Shown in pieces: positions 8,138 through 17,687 of a stretch of 64,000 bases of DNA. Both the position numbers and the translations under genes were made by a program. The stretch's first letter is position 1; each line of letters starts with the position of its first letter. The notes beneath the pieces are model-generated. The model was not told the origin of the DNA and searched no databases. It worked only from the letters and a program-made list of their open reading frames with translations. The stretch comes from Actinomadura hibisca NBRC 15177 (GTDB lineage Bacteria; Actinomycetota; Actinomycetes; Streptosporangiales; Streptosporangiaceae), in NCBI RefSeq assembly GCF_001552635.1, contig NZ_BCRO01000053.1, positions 1 through 64,000 on the forward strand. The letters run 5' to 3'.

Positions 8138-8827
8138 GTGAGCGGAACCGCCTCGCGCGACGAGCAGGCCGACGGCGGCGGCCCCGGCAAGGGCGTCGAG
8201 TGGGGCACCACCGCGGCCGTCGGCGGGCTCATGTTCCTGCTGTTGCGGCTGCTCGCCATCACCCACTACCACTGGGGTGCCGCCTTCGGGATCTCGGACG
8301 CGATCAACTTCGACGACGTCGTCGGCGTCCTGGTCGGCACCCTGCTCGGCGACGCCCTGCTGACCGGCCTGATGCTCGCCGTCATCGTGCCGCTGCTGGC
8401 CGCCGAGCGCCTGCACGGCCACCGCCGAGGGCGCTGGGCACCCGGCCGCACGCTGGTGGTCATCGTGCTCGCCGGGGTCTACGTCTCCGGGCTCGTCAGC
8501 TTCCGGAGCTGGCCGCTGCTGCTCGTCGTGCTGGTGGTCACCGCGCTGCTGATCTTCGTGCTGGTGCGGCGCGGGCCCGCCGAGGAGGCCGTGCACCGGC
8601 TCCTCGCGCGGACGGGGCTGCTGGGCATGAGCGCCCTGCTGGTGCTGGGCGCGGTGAGCGACACCCCGTGGGTGCCGAAGGAGCGCATCACCCTCCAGGG
8701 CGGCGGCCAGCTCGTCGGATACGTCATGGACGTCACCAACGTCACGGTCAAGGTGCTGCTCGACGACGAGCGCGAGCTGCGCCTGGTGTCGTCCAAGGAC
8801 ATCGCCTCCCGCGTTGAGCTCGACTGA
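8138..8827 (+). CDS. Multi-pass membrane protein with C-terminal beta domain
   Basis: The 229-residue protein has about four membrane segments (near residues 24-42, 65-90, 105-125 and 128-145) and a fifth hydrophobic helix near 165-180. A soluble tail of about 50 residues follows, with regular beta-strand periodicity (LVGYVMDVTNVTVKVLLDD). I cannot assign a family. The tail resembles small SH3-like or PDZ-like domains in length only. The GTG start at 8138 has a GCGGAG site and lies 10 bases from the preceding small gene. Confidence 0.7.
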   Translation: MSGTASRDEQADGGGPGKGVEWGTTAAVGGLMFLLLRLLAITHYHWGAAFGISDAINFDDVVGVLVGTLLGDALLTGLMLAVIVPLLAAERLHGHRRGRWAPGRTLVVIVLAGVYVSGLVSFRSWPLLLVVLVVTALLIFVLVRRGPAEEAVHRLLARTGLLGMSALLVLGAVSDTPWVPKERITLQGGGQLVGYVMDVTNVTVKVLLDDERELRLVSSKDIASRVELD

Positions 8828-8862
8828 AAAACCCCTTGCGGCGGCCGGCGGCGGTAGCCATC

Positions 8863-8904
8863 ATGGCCCGCATGTCATCTACACGACGGGCCCATGCCGT
8901 GTAG
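8863..8904 (+). CDS. Candidate leader mini-ORF upstream of the EF-G paralog
   Basis: ATG at 8863 opens a 13-codon frame reading MARMSSTRRAHAV, with an alternative ATG at 8872. Its TAG stop lies at the 3' end of the first leader hairpin (8879-8904). A purine-rich GGCGGCGGTAG lies upstream as a possible ribosome binding site. The position, inside a structured leader ahead of a translation factor gene, suggests ribosome-mediated attenuation. A 13-codon frame can arise by chance, so confidence is modest. Confidence 0.35.
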   Translation: MARMSSTRRAHAV

Positions 8905-8989
8905 GCGATCCTGACGCGGATCGCGTTCGCGCCATGGGGCCTGAGAAGCAGCCCGGCCGGTTCCGCACCGGCCCCGGCCCGCCCCATGG
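8879..8989 (+). promoter_or_regulatory. Structured leader of the EF-G paralog (consecutive hairpins)
   Basis: Three perfect inverted repeats follow one another. CTACACG/CGTGTAG is at 8879-8885 and 8898-8904. GCGATCC/GGATCGC is at 8905-8911 and 8918-8924. A nested pair has an outer stem CCATGGGGC/GCCCCATGG at 8932-8940 and 8981-8989, and an inner stem GGCCGGT/ACCGGCC at 8955-8961 and 8967-8973. The whole lies in a gene-free stretch of 274 bases before the EF-G gene. High GC raises the chance of fortuitous stems, but the regular series is notable. Confidence 0.45.
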
Positions 8990-9101
8990 AAGCGTTCCTC
9001 TTCTTCGCCGTGCCCTGCCGCCCCCGCGGCCGGGCCGGGGAACGACGACGCCCGGGGCCGGGCCACGCCCCTGATCGTTCCCCCAGAAAGGCGTACGCCC
9101 G

Positions 9102-11147
9102 ATGCGTACCACTTCGCGGCACCTGTCCACCGTCCGCAACATCGGCGTCATGGCCCACATCGACGCGGGCAAGACGACCACCACCGAGCGGATCCTCTAC
9201 TACACCGGCGTCTCGCACCGGATGGGCGAGGTCCACGACGGCGCGGCGGTCATGGACTGGATGAAGCAGGAGCGCGAGCGCGGCATCACCATCACCTCGG
9301 CCGCCACCACGTGCGCCTGGCGCGTGGACGGCGTCGAGCACGCCGTCACCATCATCGACACCCCCGGCCACGTCGATTTCACCGTCGAGGTCGAACGCTG
9401 CCTGCGCGTGCTGGACGGCGCGGTCGCGGTGTTCGACGCCGTCGCGGGCGTCGAGCCCCAGTCGGAGACGGTCTGGCGGCAGGCCGACCGCTACGGCGTG
9501 CCGCGCCTGTGCTTCGTCAACAAGATGGACCGGCCCGGCGCGTCCCTCGACCGTTGCGTCGCCATGATCGACGACCGGCTCGGCGCGGTGCCCCTGGTGC
9601 TGCACCTGCCGATCGGCTCCGAGGCCGCGTTCACCGGCGTCGTCGACCTGGTCGCCATGCGCGCCCTGGTGTGGCACGGCGAGCAGTACGAGGTCACCGC
9701 GATCCCGGCCGCCCTCGCCGACGAGGCCGCCCGCCGCCGCGCCCGCCTGCTCGACACCGTCGCCGAGCACGACGAGGAGGCCATGGAGCTGTACCTGACC
9801 GGCGTCGAGCCGACCGAGGCGCAGCTCCACGCCGCCATCCGCCGTCTCACCGTCGCCGCCCGCGCCACCCCGGTGTTGTGCGGCACCGCGTTCAAGAACA
9901 AGGGGGTGCAGCCGCTGCTGGACGCGATCGTGCGCTACCTGCCGTCCCCGCTCGACGCGGGCCCGACGATGGGGCGCGCCCCGTCCGACGACGCGCCGCT
10001 CGCGGCCCTGGCCTTCAAGTTCATGACCGACCCCCACCTCGGCCGCCTCACCTTCGTCCGGATCTACTCCGGCCGCCTGGAGACCGGCGGCACCGTCCTC
10101 AACCCCGTCAAGGGCAGGAAGGAGCGCATCGGCAAGATCTACCGAATCCACGCCGACAAGCGCGAGGAGACCGGCTCGGCGGGCGCGGGCGACATCGTCG
10201 CGATCATGGGCCTCAAGCAGACCACGACCGGCGAGACGTTGTGCGCGCCCGACGCGCCGGTGGTGCTGGAGTCGATGGACTTCCCGGCCCCGGTCATCGA
10301 GGTCGCCGTCGAGCCGCGCTCCCGAGCCGACCGGGAGAAGCTGGGCGTCGCGATCCAGCGGCTGGCCGAGGAGGACCCGTCCTTCCAGGTGCACACCAGC
10401 GCCGAGACCGGCCAGACCGTGCTCGGCGGCATGGGCGAACTGCACCTGGAGGTGCTGGTCGACCGCATGAAGGAGGAGTACGGCGTCGAGGCGAACGTCG
10501 GCAGGCCCCGCGTGGCCTACCGCGAGACGATCCGCACCGGCTCCGGGAAGGTCGAGCACACCTACAAGAAGCAGAACGGAGGCAAGGGCCAGTACGCCAG
10601 GGTGCGGCTCTCCATCGAGCCGCTCACCGGCGGGGCGTCCTACGAGTTCGTGAACAGGGTCACCGGCGGCACCGTCCCGAGGCACTTCGTGCCGTCGGTG
10701 GACGCGGGCTGCCAGGACGCGATGCGGTCGGGCGTGCTGGCCGGGTACGAGATGACCGGCGTGCGCGTCGTGCTGCTGGACGGCGACTTCCACGACGTCG
10801 ACTCCACCGAGTTCGCGTTCCGGCAGGCCGGGGCGCGCGCGTTCACCGAGGCCGTGCGGCAGGCGTCGCCCGTGCTGCTCGAACCGGTGATGGCCGTCGA
10901 GGTCACCACGCCCGAGGAGTACACCGGCGACGTGATCGGTGACGTCAACGCCCGGCGCGGGCACGTGCGGGCGCTCCGCGAGCAGGCGGGCGCGCGCGTG
11001 GTGGAGGCGGCGGTGCCGCTGTCGGAGATGTTCGGCTACGTCGGCGACCTGCGCAGCGCGACGTCCGGACGCGCGGCGTACGCGATGCAGTTCGACTCCT
11101 ACGCCGAGGTGCCCCGCGCCGTCGCCGCGAAGGTCATCGCGGGCTGA
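9102..11147 (+). CDS. Elongation factor G paralog (translational GTPase)
   Basis: EF-G drives ribosomal translocation and recycling with GTP. This 681-residue protein has the GTPase motifs [13 protein letters not shown] (about 19-31), DTPGHVDF (about 86-93) and NKMD (about 140), then domains II-V including a [15 protein letters not shown] segment. All catalytic GTPase residues look intact, including the switch-II His. It stands alone, without rpsL, rpsG or tuf beside it, and is slightly shorter than the roughly 700-residue housekeeping factor. I take it as a second EF-G, possibly for stress or antibiotic conditions. ATG at 9102 has an AGAAAGG site. The structured leader and mini-ORF upstream suggest regulated expression. 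Confidence 0.88.
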   Translation: MRTTSRHLSTVRNIGVMAHIDAGKTTTTERILYYTGVSHRMGEVHDGAAVMDWMKQERERGITITSAATTCAWRVDGVEHAVTIIDTPGHVDFTVEVERCLRVLDGAVAVFDAVAGVEPQSETVWRQADRYGVPRLCFVNKMDRPGASLDRCVAMIDDRLGAVPLVLHLPIGSEAAFTGVVDLVAMRALVWHGEQYEVTAIPAALADEAARRRARLLDTVAEHDEEAMELYLTGVEPTEAQLHAAIRRLTVAARATPVLCGTAFKNKGVQPLLDAIVRYLPSPLDAGPTMGRAPSDDAPLAALAFKFMTDPHLGRLTFVRIYSGRLETGGTVLNPVKGRKERIGKIYRIHADKREETGSAGAGDIVAIMGLKQTTTGETLCAPDAPVVLESMDFPAPVIEVAVEPRSRADREKLGVAIQRLAEEDPSFQVHTSAETGQTVLGGMGELHLEVLVDRMKEEYGVEANVGRPRVAYRETIRTGSGKVEHTYKKQNGGKGQYARVRLSIEPLTGGASYEFVNRVTGGTVPRHFVPSVDAGCQDAMRSGVLAGYEMTGVRVVLLDGDFHDVDSTEFAFRQAGARAFTEAVRQASPVLLEPVMAVEVTTPEEYTGDVIGDVNARRGHVRALREQAGARVVEAAVPLSEMFGYVGDLRSATSGRAAYAMQFDSYAEVPRAVAAKVIAG

Positions 11148-11153
11148 CGCCGC

Positions 11154-11189
11154 GAGCCGCCACGGCCCGATCCAGGGTCGTGGCGGCTC
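11154..11189. terminator. Bidirectional terminator hairpin between EF-G paralog and DUF574 gene
   Basis: GAGCCGCCACG pairs perfectly with CGTGGCGGCTC (11-base stem, 14-base loop) between convergent genes. The right arm overlaps the stop codon of the minus-strand gene. There is no T-tract. Confidence 0.55.
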
Positions 11190-12003
11190 AGGGCACGCGC
11201 GCCACGGCGCACAACATCGACACGTCCTCGACGCGGGGCCGCTGCCGCAACTCCTCGTCGGGACGCCACTCCACCACCGACGTGACGCCGGGGTCGAGCA
11301 GCTCCAGGCCGTCGAAGAAGCGGGCGAACTCCTCGCGCGAGCGCAGCCGGAACGGGACGCCGCTGCGCACGTTGGCCTCGACGTTCTCGGTGTACTGCTC
11401 GGGCGTCAGGTAGTCGCCGGTCGCGTGCGTCATGACGACGTGGCTGCCGGACGGCAGGCTGCCCACCAGCCGGGCGAAGACGCCGTACGGGTCGTCCTCG
11501 TCGGTCATGAAGTGCATGATCGCCACCAGCATCAGCACGACCGGCCGGTCGAAGTCCAGCGTGGCCGCGAGCGCGGGGTCGGCCAGGATGCGGTCCGGGT
11601 CGCGCAGGTCGGCGTCCAGGTAGGCGGTCGCGCCCGCCGCCGAGCTGGTGAGCAGCGCGCGGGCGTGCACCAGCACGATCGGGTCGTTGTCGACGTACAC
11701 GATCCGCGCCGACGGCAGGATCGACTGGGCGACCTCGTGCACGTTCCCCGCCGACGGCAGCCCGGTGCCGATGTCGAGGAACTGGTCGATCCCCGCCTCG
11801 CCCGCCAGGTAGGTCACCGCGCGCCGCATGAACCGCCGGTTCTCCTGGGCGGCCAGCCGCACGGTCGGGAACGCCGAGGCGACGACCTCGGCCGAGGCGC
11901 GGTCGGCCTCGAAGTTGTCCTTGCCGTCCAGCCAGTAGTTGTAGCGCCGGGCCGGATGCGCCTTGGTCGGGTCGATGCCCTGGGGGGCCTGTTCAGCGTG
12001 CAC
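11188..12003 (-). CDS. DUF574 (SAM-dependent methyltransferase-like) protein
   Basis: This 271-residue protein belongs to the large actinobacterial DUF574 family of Rossmann-fold, SAM-binding proteins. It shows the family signatures ARRYNYWLDGKDNFEADR near the N terminus, FLDIGTGLPSAGNVHEVAQ as motif I, and RIVYVDNDPIVLVHARALL. The GTG at 12003 has GAGG upstream and fits the family length better than a start at 12081. The family's substrates are largely uncharacterised. It is divergent from a P450 gene 152 bases away. A second family member lies at 16756-17583. Confidence 0.88.
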   Translation of the reverse strand: MHAEQAPQGIDPTKAHPARRYNYWLDGKDNFEADRASAEVVASAFPTVRLAAQENRRFMRRAVTYLAGEAGIDQFLDIGTGLPSAGNVHEVAQSILPSARIVYVDNDPIVLVHARALLTSSAAGATAYLDADLRDPDRILADPALAATLDFDRPVVLMLVAIMHFMTDEDDPYGVFARLVGSLPSGSHVVMTHATGDYLTPEQYTENVEANVRSGVPFRLRSREEFARFFDGLELLDPGVTSVVEWRPDEELRQRPRVEDVSMLCAVARVP

Positions 12004-12155
12004 GGGCAACCTCGGAAACGAAGAAGAAGATCCTTCGCATTGTGCACCCTGAACGCCCGTTCGGGGGCAACGCCCCGCCAACTGCCCGAAACGGTGGCAC
12101 GTTGCGCCAGATCAGGCAATGATCTTTCCGGCGCCGGCGACCGAGAGGGCAGGAC

Positions 12156-13346
12156 ATGGACCTGGTTTACAGCCCCTATGACTTCGACACCCAGAACGAC
12201 CCGTACCCGGTGTACGCGCGCCTGCGCGAGGAGGCGCCGGTCTACCGCAACGAGGCCGACGACATCTGGGTGTTGTCGCGGCACGCGGACGTGACCGAGT
12301 CGTTGAAGGACACCGCCCGGTTCTCCAGCCGCAACGGCCTGCGCATCGAACCGGCGTTCTGGGGACCGCAGGCGGAGCAGTTCTTCTCGTTCGTGGCGAT
12401 GGACCCGCCCAAGCACACCCGGATGCGCGGCCTGGTGTCACGCGCGTTCACCCAGCGCCGCGTGCAGGCCCTGGAGCCCCGGCTGCGCGAGATCGCCCGC
12501 GCCTACCTCGAACCCGCGCTGGCGGGCGAGGACTTCGACATGATGGGCGACTTCGCGGCTCGCTTCCCCACCGACGTGATCTCCGAGCTGGTCGGCGTGC
12601 CCGAGGCCGACCGCGACAAGGTGCGCGACCTCGGCATGGCGATCATGTACCGCGACCCGTCCGGCGGCCCGGCCACCGACCTGCCGCCCGAGGCCCTCCA
12701 GGCGGTCGGCGCGCTGGTCGGCTACTACACCGAGCTGACGATCGACCGCGCCAAGGTGCGCCGCGACGACCTGCTGTCGGGCCTGCTGGACGCCGCCGAG
12801 GGCGAGGACCGGCTGACGCCCGAGGAGATCGTCGGGGTGCTGATCCTGCTGGTCGGCGCGGGCATCGAGACGACGATGCTCCTGCTGGGCAACGCCTGGC
12901 ACGCCGCCTGGAAGCACCCGGAGGCCCGCGCCGCCGCGCTCGGCGGCCGCGTCGACGACTGGGTGAACGAGACGCTGCGCTACGACCCGCCGTCCCAGAC
13001 CTTGGCCCGCACCACCAACGAGGACGTGGAGCTGCACGGCGTCACGATCCCGGAGGGCGGCCGGGTGCTGCTGCTGGCGGGCTCGGCGAACCGCGACCCG
13101 CGCGTGTTCACCGACCCGGAGGCGTTCGACCTGGACCGCGACACCGGCGCGTCGGTGGCGTTCGGCGGCGGGCGGCACCACTGCCTGGGCGCGAACCTGG
13201 GCCGCCTGGAGGCGCGCGTGGCGCTGCAGGAGATCGCGTCGGTGGTGGCCGACTACGAGATCGACGACGCGAAAGCGCAGCGCGTGCGCTCGATCAACAA
13301 CCACGGCTTCGCGACCCTGCCGACCCGCGTGACGGCACGCCGCTAA
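12156..13346 (+). CDS. Cytochrome P450
   Basis: This soluble 396-residue P450 should hydroxylate or otherwise oxidise a small molecule using ferredoxin-supplied electrons. The I-helix reads VGAGIETTM, where AGxxT is the oxygen-activating motif. The ExxR pair is ETLR, and the heme loop is FGGGRHHCLGANLGRLE with the axial Cys. The ATG at 12156 has GAGAGGGCAGGAC upstream. No ferredoxin or reductase gene is adjacent. It is divergent from the DUF574 gene and may share its promoter region. Substrate unknown. Confidence 0.9.
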   Translation: MDLVYSPYDFDTQNDPYPVYARLREEAPVYRNEADDIWVLSRHADVTESLKDTARFSSRNGLRIEPAFWGPQAEQFFSFVAMDPPKHTRMRGLVSRAFTQRRVQALEPRLREIARAYLEPALAGEDFDMMGDFAARFPTDVISELVGVPEADRDKVRDLGMAIMYRDPSGGPATDLPPEALQAVGALVGYYTELTIDRAKVRRDDLLSGLLDAAEGEDRLTPEEIVGVLILLVGAGIETTMLLLGNAWHAAWKHPEARAAALGGRVDDWVNETLRYDPPSQTLARTTNEDVELHGVTIPEGGRVLLLAGSANRDPRVFTDPEAFDLDRDTGASVAFGGGRHHCLGANLGRLEARVALQEIASVVADYEIDDAKAQRVRSINNHGFATLPTRVTARR

Positions 13347-13353
13347 ACGCGAA

Positions 13354-13383
13354 ACGGCCCGGCGCGAGAACGCGCCGGGCCGT
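13354..13383. terminator. Strong bidirectional terminator
   Basis: A perfect 13-base stem, ACGGCCCGGCGCG with CGCGCCGGGCCGT, closes an AGAA tetraloop. The T-rich TTGGTCTTTT follows on the plus strand. It separates the P450 gene from the convergent DUF418 gene. Confidence 0.85.
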
Positions 13384-13391
13384 TGGTCTTT

Positions 13392-14564
13392 TCACCCCCG
13401 CCAAGCAGGCCGCCGCGCATTGGTGACCCACCGCAACACCCACTCGGCAGGCCCATACCGATAAGTCCGCAACCACCAGGCACTGACAACGACCTGCACC
13501 GCGAACACCAGCAGCGCGACCGCCAACGTGCCCAGCGGCGAAAGCTCACCCGCGAGCCCAAGCCCGATCCCGCTGAAAATCAACAGCCCGGCCAGCGACT
13601 GCCCCAGATAGTTGGTCAGCGCGATACGCCCCGCCGGAGCAAGCCACCCGCGCACGACCTCGCCCCGCGAGCTATGCATCACCCGCAACAACGTCGCGAC
13701 GTAAGCGGCAATCAACAACGGCGCGGTGGCGAAACTGGCGGCCACAGGCAGCGCCTCCCCATTCCCGCCGCCCAGCGCATACAGAAGCCCCCCAGCAATC
13801 CCTACCGGGAACCCGACGACCTGAATGCGCCGAAGCACCCGCTCGTCCCCACGCACATTGGCAAGCAGCCCCCGCCGCCCCACGACCATCCCGACAAGGA
13901 ATGCCGCAAGCGCGGCCGGCCCCTGCAACGTGACCGCCTGCATGACCAGCAGCGGCAGCCCCGCCAAATGCTCACCGATGACATCGCCCCACCCACCGAG
14001 CAACGCCTGAGTGGCCTGCTCAGCATTGGCGCGCGCCTCATCACTCGAAGGCAGGAACTGCGTCCGATCCATCAGCAGCCCGGTGGCGACGAGACTGGCG
14101 AGCACCGCCGCATACAACCCACCAGCGACGCGCAACGCGGTGCGATCGGAAACGTTGCGCATCAGGAAAAGCGCAACACACGCGACCGCGTAAGTGGTGA
14201 GCACATCACCCCCGTACAGGAAGACGATGTGCAGCCCCCCGATGACGAAGAGCCCGCCGATGCGCCGCAACATGCGCGGCCGGAAATCGGCCCCCGCCCG
14301 CGCGGCGGCGTCCATCTGGAGCGTGAAGCTGTACCCGAAGAGGAACGAGAACAGCAGGTAGAACTTCATGTCGATGAACACCGAGGAGAGAGTGCGCACG
14401 GCGTCGTCGAGCGGCGAGGAGAAGTCGGGATCGGTCACCAGGTTGCCGGGATAGCCCGACGCCATGAAGGTGATGTTGACGATGAAGATGCCCAGCAGCG
14501 CGAACCCGCGAAGGGCGTCGACATCACCAATGCGCGCCCTGACGGCGGCTGCGTGATTGCTCAT
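13392..14564 (-). CDS. DUF418-family membrane protein
   Basis: The 390-residue protein starts with the DUF418 hallmark RIGDVDALRGFALLGIFIVN and has around ten hydrophobic segments. A C-terminal AGRIALTNYLGQSLAGLLIF block precedes the last segments. DUF418 proteins are integral membrane proteins related to acyltransferase-3-like folds, with no firm function. The start has a GGAG site. It faces the P450 gene across a strong terminator. Confidence 0.85.
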   Translation of the reverse strand: MSNHAAAVRARIGDVDALRGFALLGIFIVNITFMASGYPGNLVTDPDFSSPLDDAVRTLSSVFIDMKFYLLFSFLFGYSFTLQMDAAARAGADFRPRMLRRIGGLFVIGGLHIVFLYGGDVLTTYAVACVALFLMRNVSDRTALRVAGGLYAAVLASLVATGLLMDRTQFLPSSDEARANAEQATQALLGGWGDVIGEHLAGLPLLVMQAVTLQGPAALAAFLVGMVVGRRGLLANVRGDERVLRRIQVVGFPVGIAGGLLYALGGGNGEALPVAASFATAPLLIAAYVATLLRVMHSSRGEVVRGWLAPAGRIALTNYLGQSLAGLLIFSGIGLGLAGELSPLGTLAVALLVFAVQVVVSAWWLRTYRYGPAEWVLRWVTNARRPAWRG

Positions 14565-14645
14565 GCACCCACTCCACCAACGCGAGCCCCCACCGTCAGG
14601 AAAGCAAAACCACCCTTACAAGGTGGACTTTCCCCTACCCCGGGC

Positions 14646-16685
14646 TCACGGCCAGGAGGAGTGCAGGCCGGTTTGGAAGAACTTCTCCCACATCTCCTGA
14701 CCGAGTTCCTCGATCAGGGCGCGTTCGCATGCTTGCCGCGTGGCCGCCATCTCGGGTGTCGTGAAACGGGCACGGCCGCCGCCAGGGTGCCACAGGCGGT
14801 CGCTGATGCCGAAGAGCACCGCGGCGCGTGGGGAAGCGCCCTGAGCTTGGGCGACGACGGCCAGGACCTCCAGCGACAGCGCCATGTTCGCCATGTCGTT
14901 CAGTTGCCGGTAGCCGTTGTAAGCAACCCGGGCGTGCCCGGCAGCGGTCTCGTGGTCGCCGTCCGACAGCGCCACCAACGCGCGGATGTAGTGGCCCCAG
15001 CTCCGGAACTTCTGCTCGCCCCGCAGTTCGCCTTCCCGGCACAACTCCTCGGCCAGGTCGGTGGCAGCGGCGTAGTCCTTCATGCCCAGGCGGGCGAAGA
15101 CCAGCGCGGCCATGGCCAGCAGCCAGATCGTCTCCTGCATCGGGTCCTGCGGCGTAGTGGCGGCCAGCCGGGCGAGCCCGTTCAACGACTCCTCGAAGCG
15201 GCCCGTCGTCGCCCATTCGGTGCATTCGAGGTAGTCGGCCGCCCGCAGCGCGGTGAGATCGGAGGCCGCCGCCCGGCACTCGGCGACGCAGCGGCCGAGG
15301 CCGTCCATGTCGCCCTGGGTGATCATCACGCAGCCCAGTGCCAGCATCGCCCGGACGCGCGACGGGCCGGGGGAGCGGTCGTGCGCCAGGGCCCGTTCGA
15401 GGTAGCCGCGCCCGTCGCGCTCGTACTCGCAGGCGAACCAGAGGAACCACAGGTGGCCGGTCAGCTCCAGGGCGGCCGGGCCCGGCTCGGCCAGACAGGT
15501 CTCGATCGCCGCCCGCACCTCGGCGTACTCGTCGCTCAGGCGCCGGTACCAGGCCACCTGCCCGGCCCGCGCCCACTCCGGGAACGCCTGCCGCGCCATG
15601 GACAGGTACCGGTCGCGGTGCCGCGCGCGAAGGACATCGTCCTCGCCCAGCTCCGCCAACCAGTGCGCCCCGTAGGCGCGCAGGCTCTCCAGCAGGCGGT
15701 ATCGCTCGTTCGCGCAGGTCACGACGGACCCGGCCACCAGTGCGTTCAACACCCCGGCCACGTCCTCGACGGGACCACCCCCGCAGACCTCGCGCGCCGC
15801 CTCCAACGTGAAGTCCCCGGCGAACACCGAAAGCCTCGCCCACAGCAGCCGCTCCGCCGGGGTGCAGAGCTGGTGGCTCCACCCGATGGCCGTCCACAAC
15901 CCTCCGTGCGGTGCCAGCACCTCGGAGGCCGGAAAGACGGGGGAGACCGCGCGCAGATCCGGCCGTCCCGCCAGTTCCTCCAGCGGAAGACGACGCAGTT
16001 GCGCAGCGGCCAGTTCCAGCGCCAGGGGCAGCCCGTCGAGGCGACGGCACAACAACGCGACCGCCGCCGCGTTGTCGTCGTCGACCCGGAAGCCGGGATC
16101 AGTGTCGCGGACGCGCCGCGTCAGCAGCTCCACCGAGGCGTACTGGGAGATCACCTCGGGAGGACCGGCCTTCGGCACGGGCAGGGGATGGAGCACCAGC
16201 ACGCTTTCGTCCGCGACGTTCAACGCTTGCCGCCCAGTGACCAGCACACGCGTGCCGGGCGAGGCGGCCAGCACCGCTTCCACCAGCCGGGCGCAGGCGT
16301 CGGCCAGATGCTCGCAGGCGTCCAGGATCAGCAGGCATTCGCGGTCGGCCAGATGCTTGGCCAACAGGTCGGTCGCCGTCCGCGTCGTCAGGTCCCGCAC
16401 CTGGAGTTCGCGCGCGACGCTGGGCGGGACGAGCGCCGGGTCCAGCACCGACGACAGCGGCACCAGCCACACCCCGTCACGGAAACGGTCGCGCGCCTGC
16501 GCCCCGACCTGCAACGCGGTCCGCGTCTTGCCGACGCCCGCCGCGCCGGTCAACGTTACCAAACGGAACGCCCGAAGCCGCTCGTCGATCTCGCGCAGTT
16601 CCCCGCCCCGCCCGACGAACCCGGGCAGCTCCGCCGGGAGATTGCCCAACGGCCGATCCTGTCCGACATCCACACAAGTCCCCAT
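14646..16685 (-). CDS. STAND-type NTPase with TPR-like repeats, lacking the HTH domain
   Basis: The protein of about 679 residues begins MGTCVDVGQDRPLGNLPAEL. It has a NB-ARC-like NTPase with P-loop GAAGVGKT (about residue 51), Walker B LLILDACEHL, sensor RVLVTGR and the GLPLALELAAAQL box, then helical TPR-like repeats to the end. Close relatives usually carry a LuxR-type HTH after these repeats or an OmpR/BTAD domain in front; neither is present here. It may therefore act as a signalling ATPase rather than a direct DNA binder. The ATG at 16685 fits the family N terminus; an ATG at 16721 is possible. Both have weak ribosome binding sites. Confidence 0.75.
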   Translation of the reverse strand: MGTCVDVGQDRPLGNLPAELPGFVGRGGELREIDERLRAFRLVTLTGAAGVGKTRTALQVGAQARDRFRDGVWLVPLSSVLDPALVPPSVARELQVRDLTTRTATDLLAKHLADRECLLILDACEHLADACARLVEAVLAASPGTRVLVTGRQALNVADESVLVLHPLPVPKAGPPEVISQYASVELLTRRVRDTDPGFRVDDDNAAAVALLCRRLDGLPLALELAAAQLRRLPLEELAGRPDLRAVSPVFPASEVLAPHGGLWTAIGWSHQLCTPAERLLWARLSVFAGDFTLEAAREVCGGGPVEDVAGVLNALVAGSVVTCANERYRLLESLRAYGAHWLAELGEDDVLRARHRDRYLSMARQAFPEWARAGQVAWYRRLSDEYAEVRAAIETCLAEPGPAALELTGHLWFLWFACEYERDGRGYLERALAHDRSPGPSRVRAMLALGCVMITQGDMDGLGRCVAECRAAASDLTALRAADYLECTEWATTGRFEESLNGLARLAATTPQDPMQETIWLLAMAALVFARLGMKDYAAATDLAEELCREGELRGEQKFRSWGHYIRALVALSDGDHETAAGHARVAYNGYRQLNDMANMALSLEVLAVVAQAQGASPRAAVLFGISDRLWHPGGGRARFTTPEMAATRQACERALIEELGQEMWEKFFQTGLHSSWP

Positions 16686-16755
16686 CTTCGTATCCGATCG
16701 GCTACAGATGGTAAACATCATCGGCGTCGTTCATAGGCCGGTTGGGAAATTCGCC

Positions 16756-17583
16756 TTAAGGCTTGCGGGCCACTCCGCAGTAACCGGCGACCTCTTCGGG
16801 CTCGCCCCAGGGCGTTTCGCCCGGACGCCACCGCGTCATGGACACCAGGCCCGGTTCCACCAGTTCCAGCCCGTCGAAGAAGCGCAGGACGTCCGCGCGG
16901 CTGCGCGGCACCATCGGGTTGGCGGACTTGGCGTTCCAGTCGTCCTGCGCCTCGGCCTGGGCGGTGCGGCCCTGGTCGAAGTCCAGCGTCGAGTGCGTGA
17001 TCACCAGGTGGCTGCCCGGCGGCACGGCCTCCAGCAGCCGCGCGATGATGCCGGTCGCCTCGTCCATGTCGTGCACGAAGTGCAGGATGCCGAGCAGCAT
17101 GATCGCCACCGGCCGGTCGAGGTCGAGCGTCGCACCGGCCCGCTCCAGGATCGACGCCGGATCGCGCAGGTCGGCCTCGATGTAGTCGCAGGCCCCCTCG
17201 GCGGAACTGTTGAGCAACGCCCGCGCGTGCACGAGCACCAGCGGATCGTTGTCGACGTACACGATCCGCGACTCGGGGGCCTCCCGCTGCGCGACCTCGT
17301 GGGTGTTGTCCATGGTGGGCAGCCCGGTGCCGATGTCGAGGAACTGCCGGATCCCGGCCTCGCCCGTGAGGTACCGCACGGCCCGGCCGAGAAAGGCGCG
17401 GTCGGCCTTGGCGATGTTGACGATGCCGGGGAACATCGCACGGAACCGCTCGGCGGCGTCCCGATCGACGTCGTAGTTGTCCTTCCCGCCCAGCAGGTAG
17501 TTCCAGACCCGCGCGGAGTGGGGGACGGTGGTGTCCACCCGCAACGGGACATCACCCGACGAACTCGAACCCGTACCGGCCAT
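16756..17583 (-). CDS. DUF574 (SAM-dependent methyltransferase-like) protein, second copy
   Basis: This 275-residue paralog of the gene at 11188-12003 has the same blocks: ARVWNYLLGGKDNYDVDRDA, FLDIGTGLPTMDNTHEVAQ, and RIVYVDNDPLVLVHARALL. The ATG at 17583 has an AGGAG site 8 bases upstream, which selects it over a longer frame. It lies directly upstream of the STAND ATPase gene on the same strand with a 70-base gap, so the two may be co-transcribed. Substrate unknown. Confidence 0.88.
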   Translation of the reverse strand: MAGTGSSSSGDVPLRVDTTVPHSARVWNYLLGGKDNYDVDRDAAERFRAMFPGIVNIAKADRAFLGRAVRYLTGEAGIRQFLDIGTGLPTMDNTHEVAQREAPESRIVYVDNDPLVLVHARALLNSSAEGACDYIEADLRDPASILERAGATLDLDRPVAIMLLGILHFVHDMDEATGIIARLLEAVPPGSHLVITHSTLDFDQGRTAQAEAQDDWNAKSANPMVPRSRADVLRFFDGLELVEPGLVSMTRWRPGETPWGEPEEVAGYCGVARKP

Positions 17584-17687
17584 GAGGCGACTCCTGGGGA
17601 CGCTGGAACACTGCGCGCCCAACATAGCCCGCCGACCGGGCGAAAGGCCGCTTGACCCTCCTTTGACAGTCCGGAAAGATGGCCGTG

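Noticed and set aside
8863-8904. Cysteine-type actinobacterial leader peptide
   Set aside because: The mini-ORF has Arg-Arg but no Cys codons or the usual VDLCR-like motif, so sulfur-responsive attenuation is not supported.
13383-16736. 1117-codon plus-strand frame across the DUF418 and STAND genes
   Set aside because: It spans two clear minus-strand genes with strong family motifs and has Pro/Arg/Gln-rich translation typical of a shadow frame.
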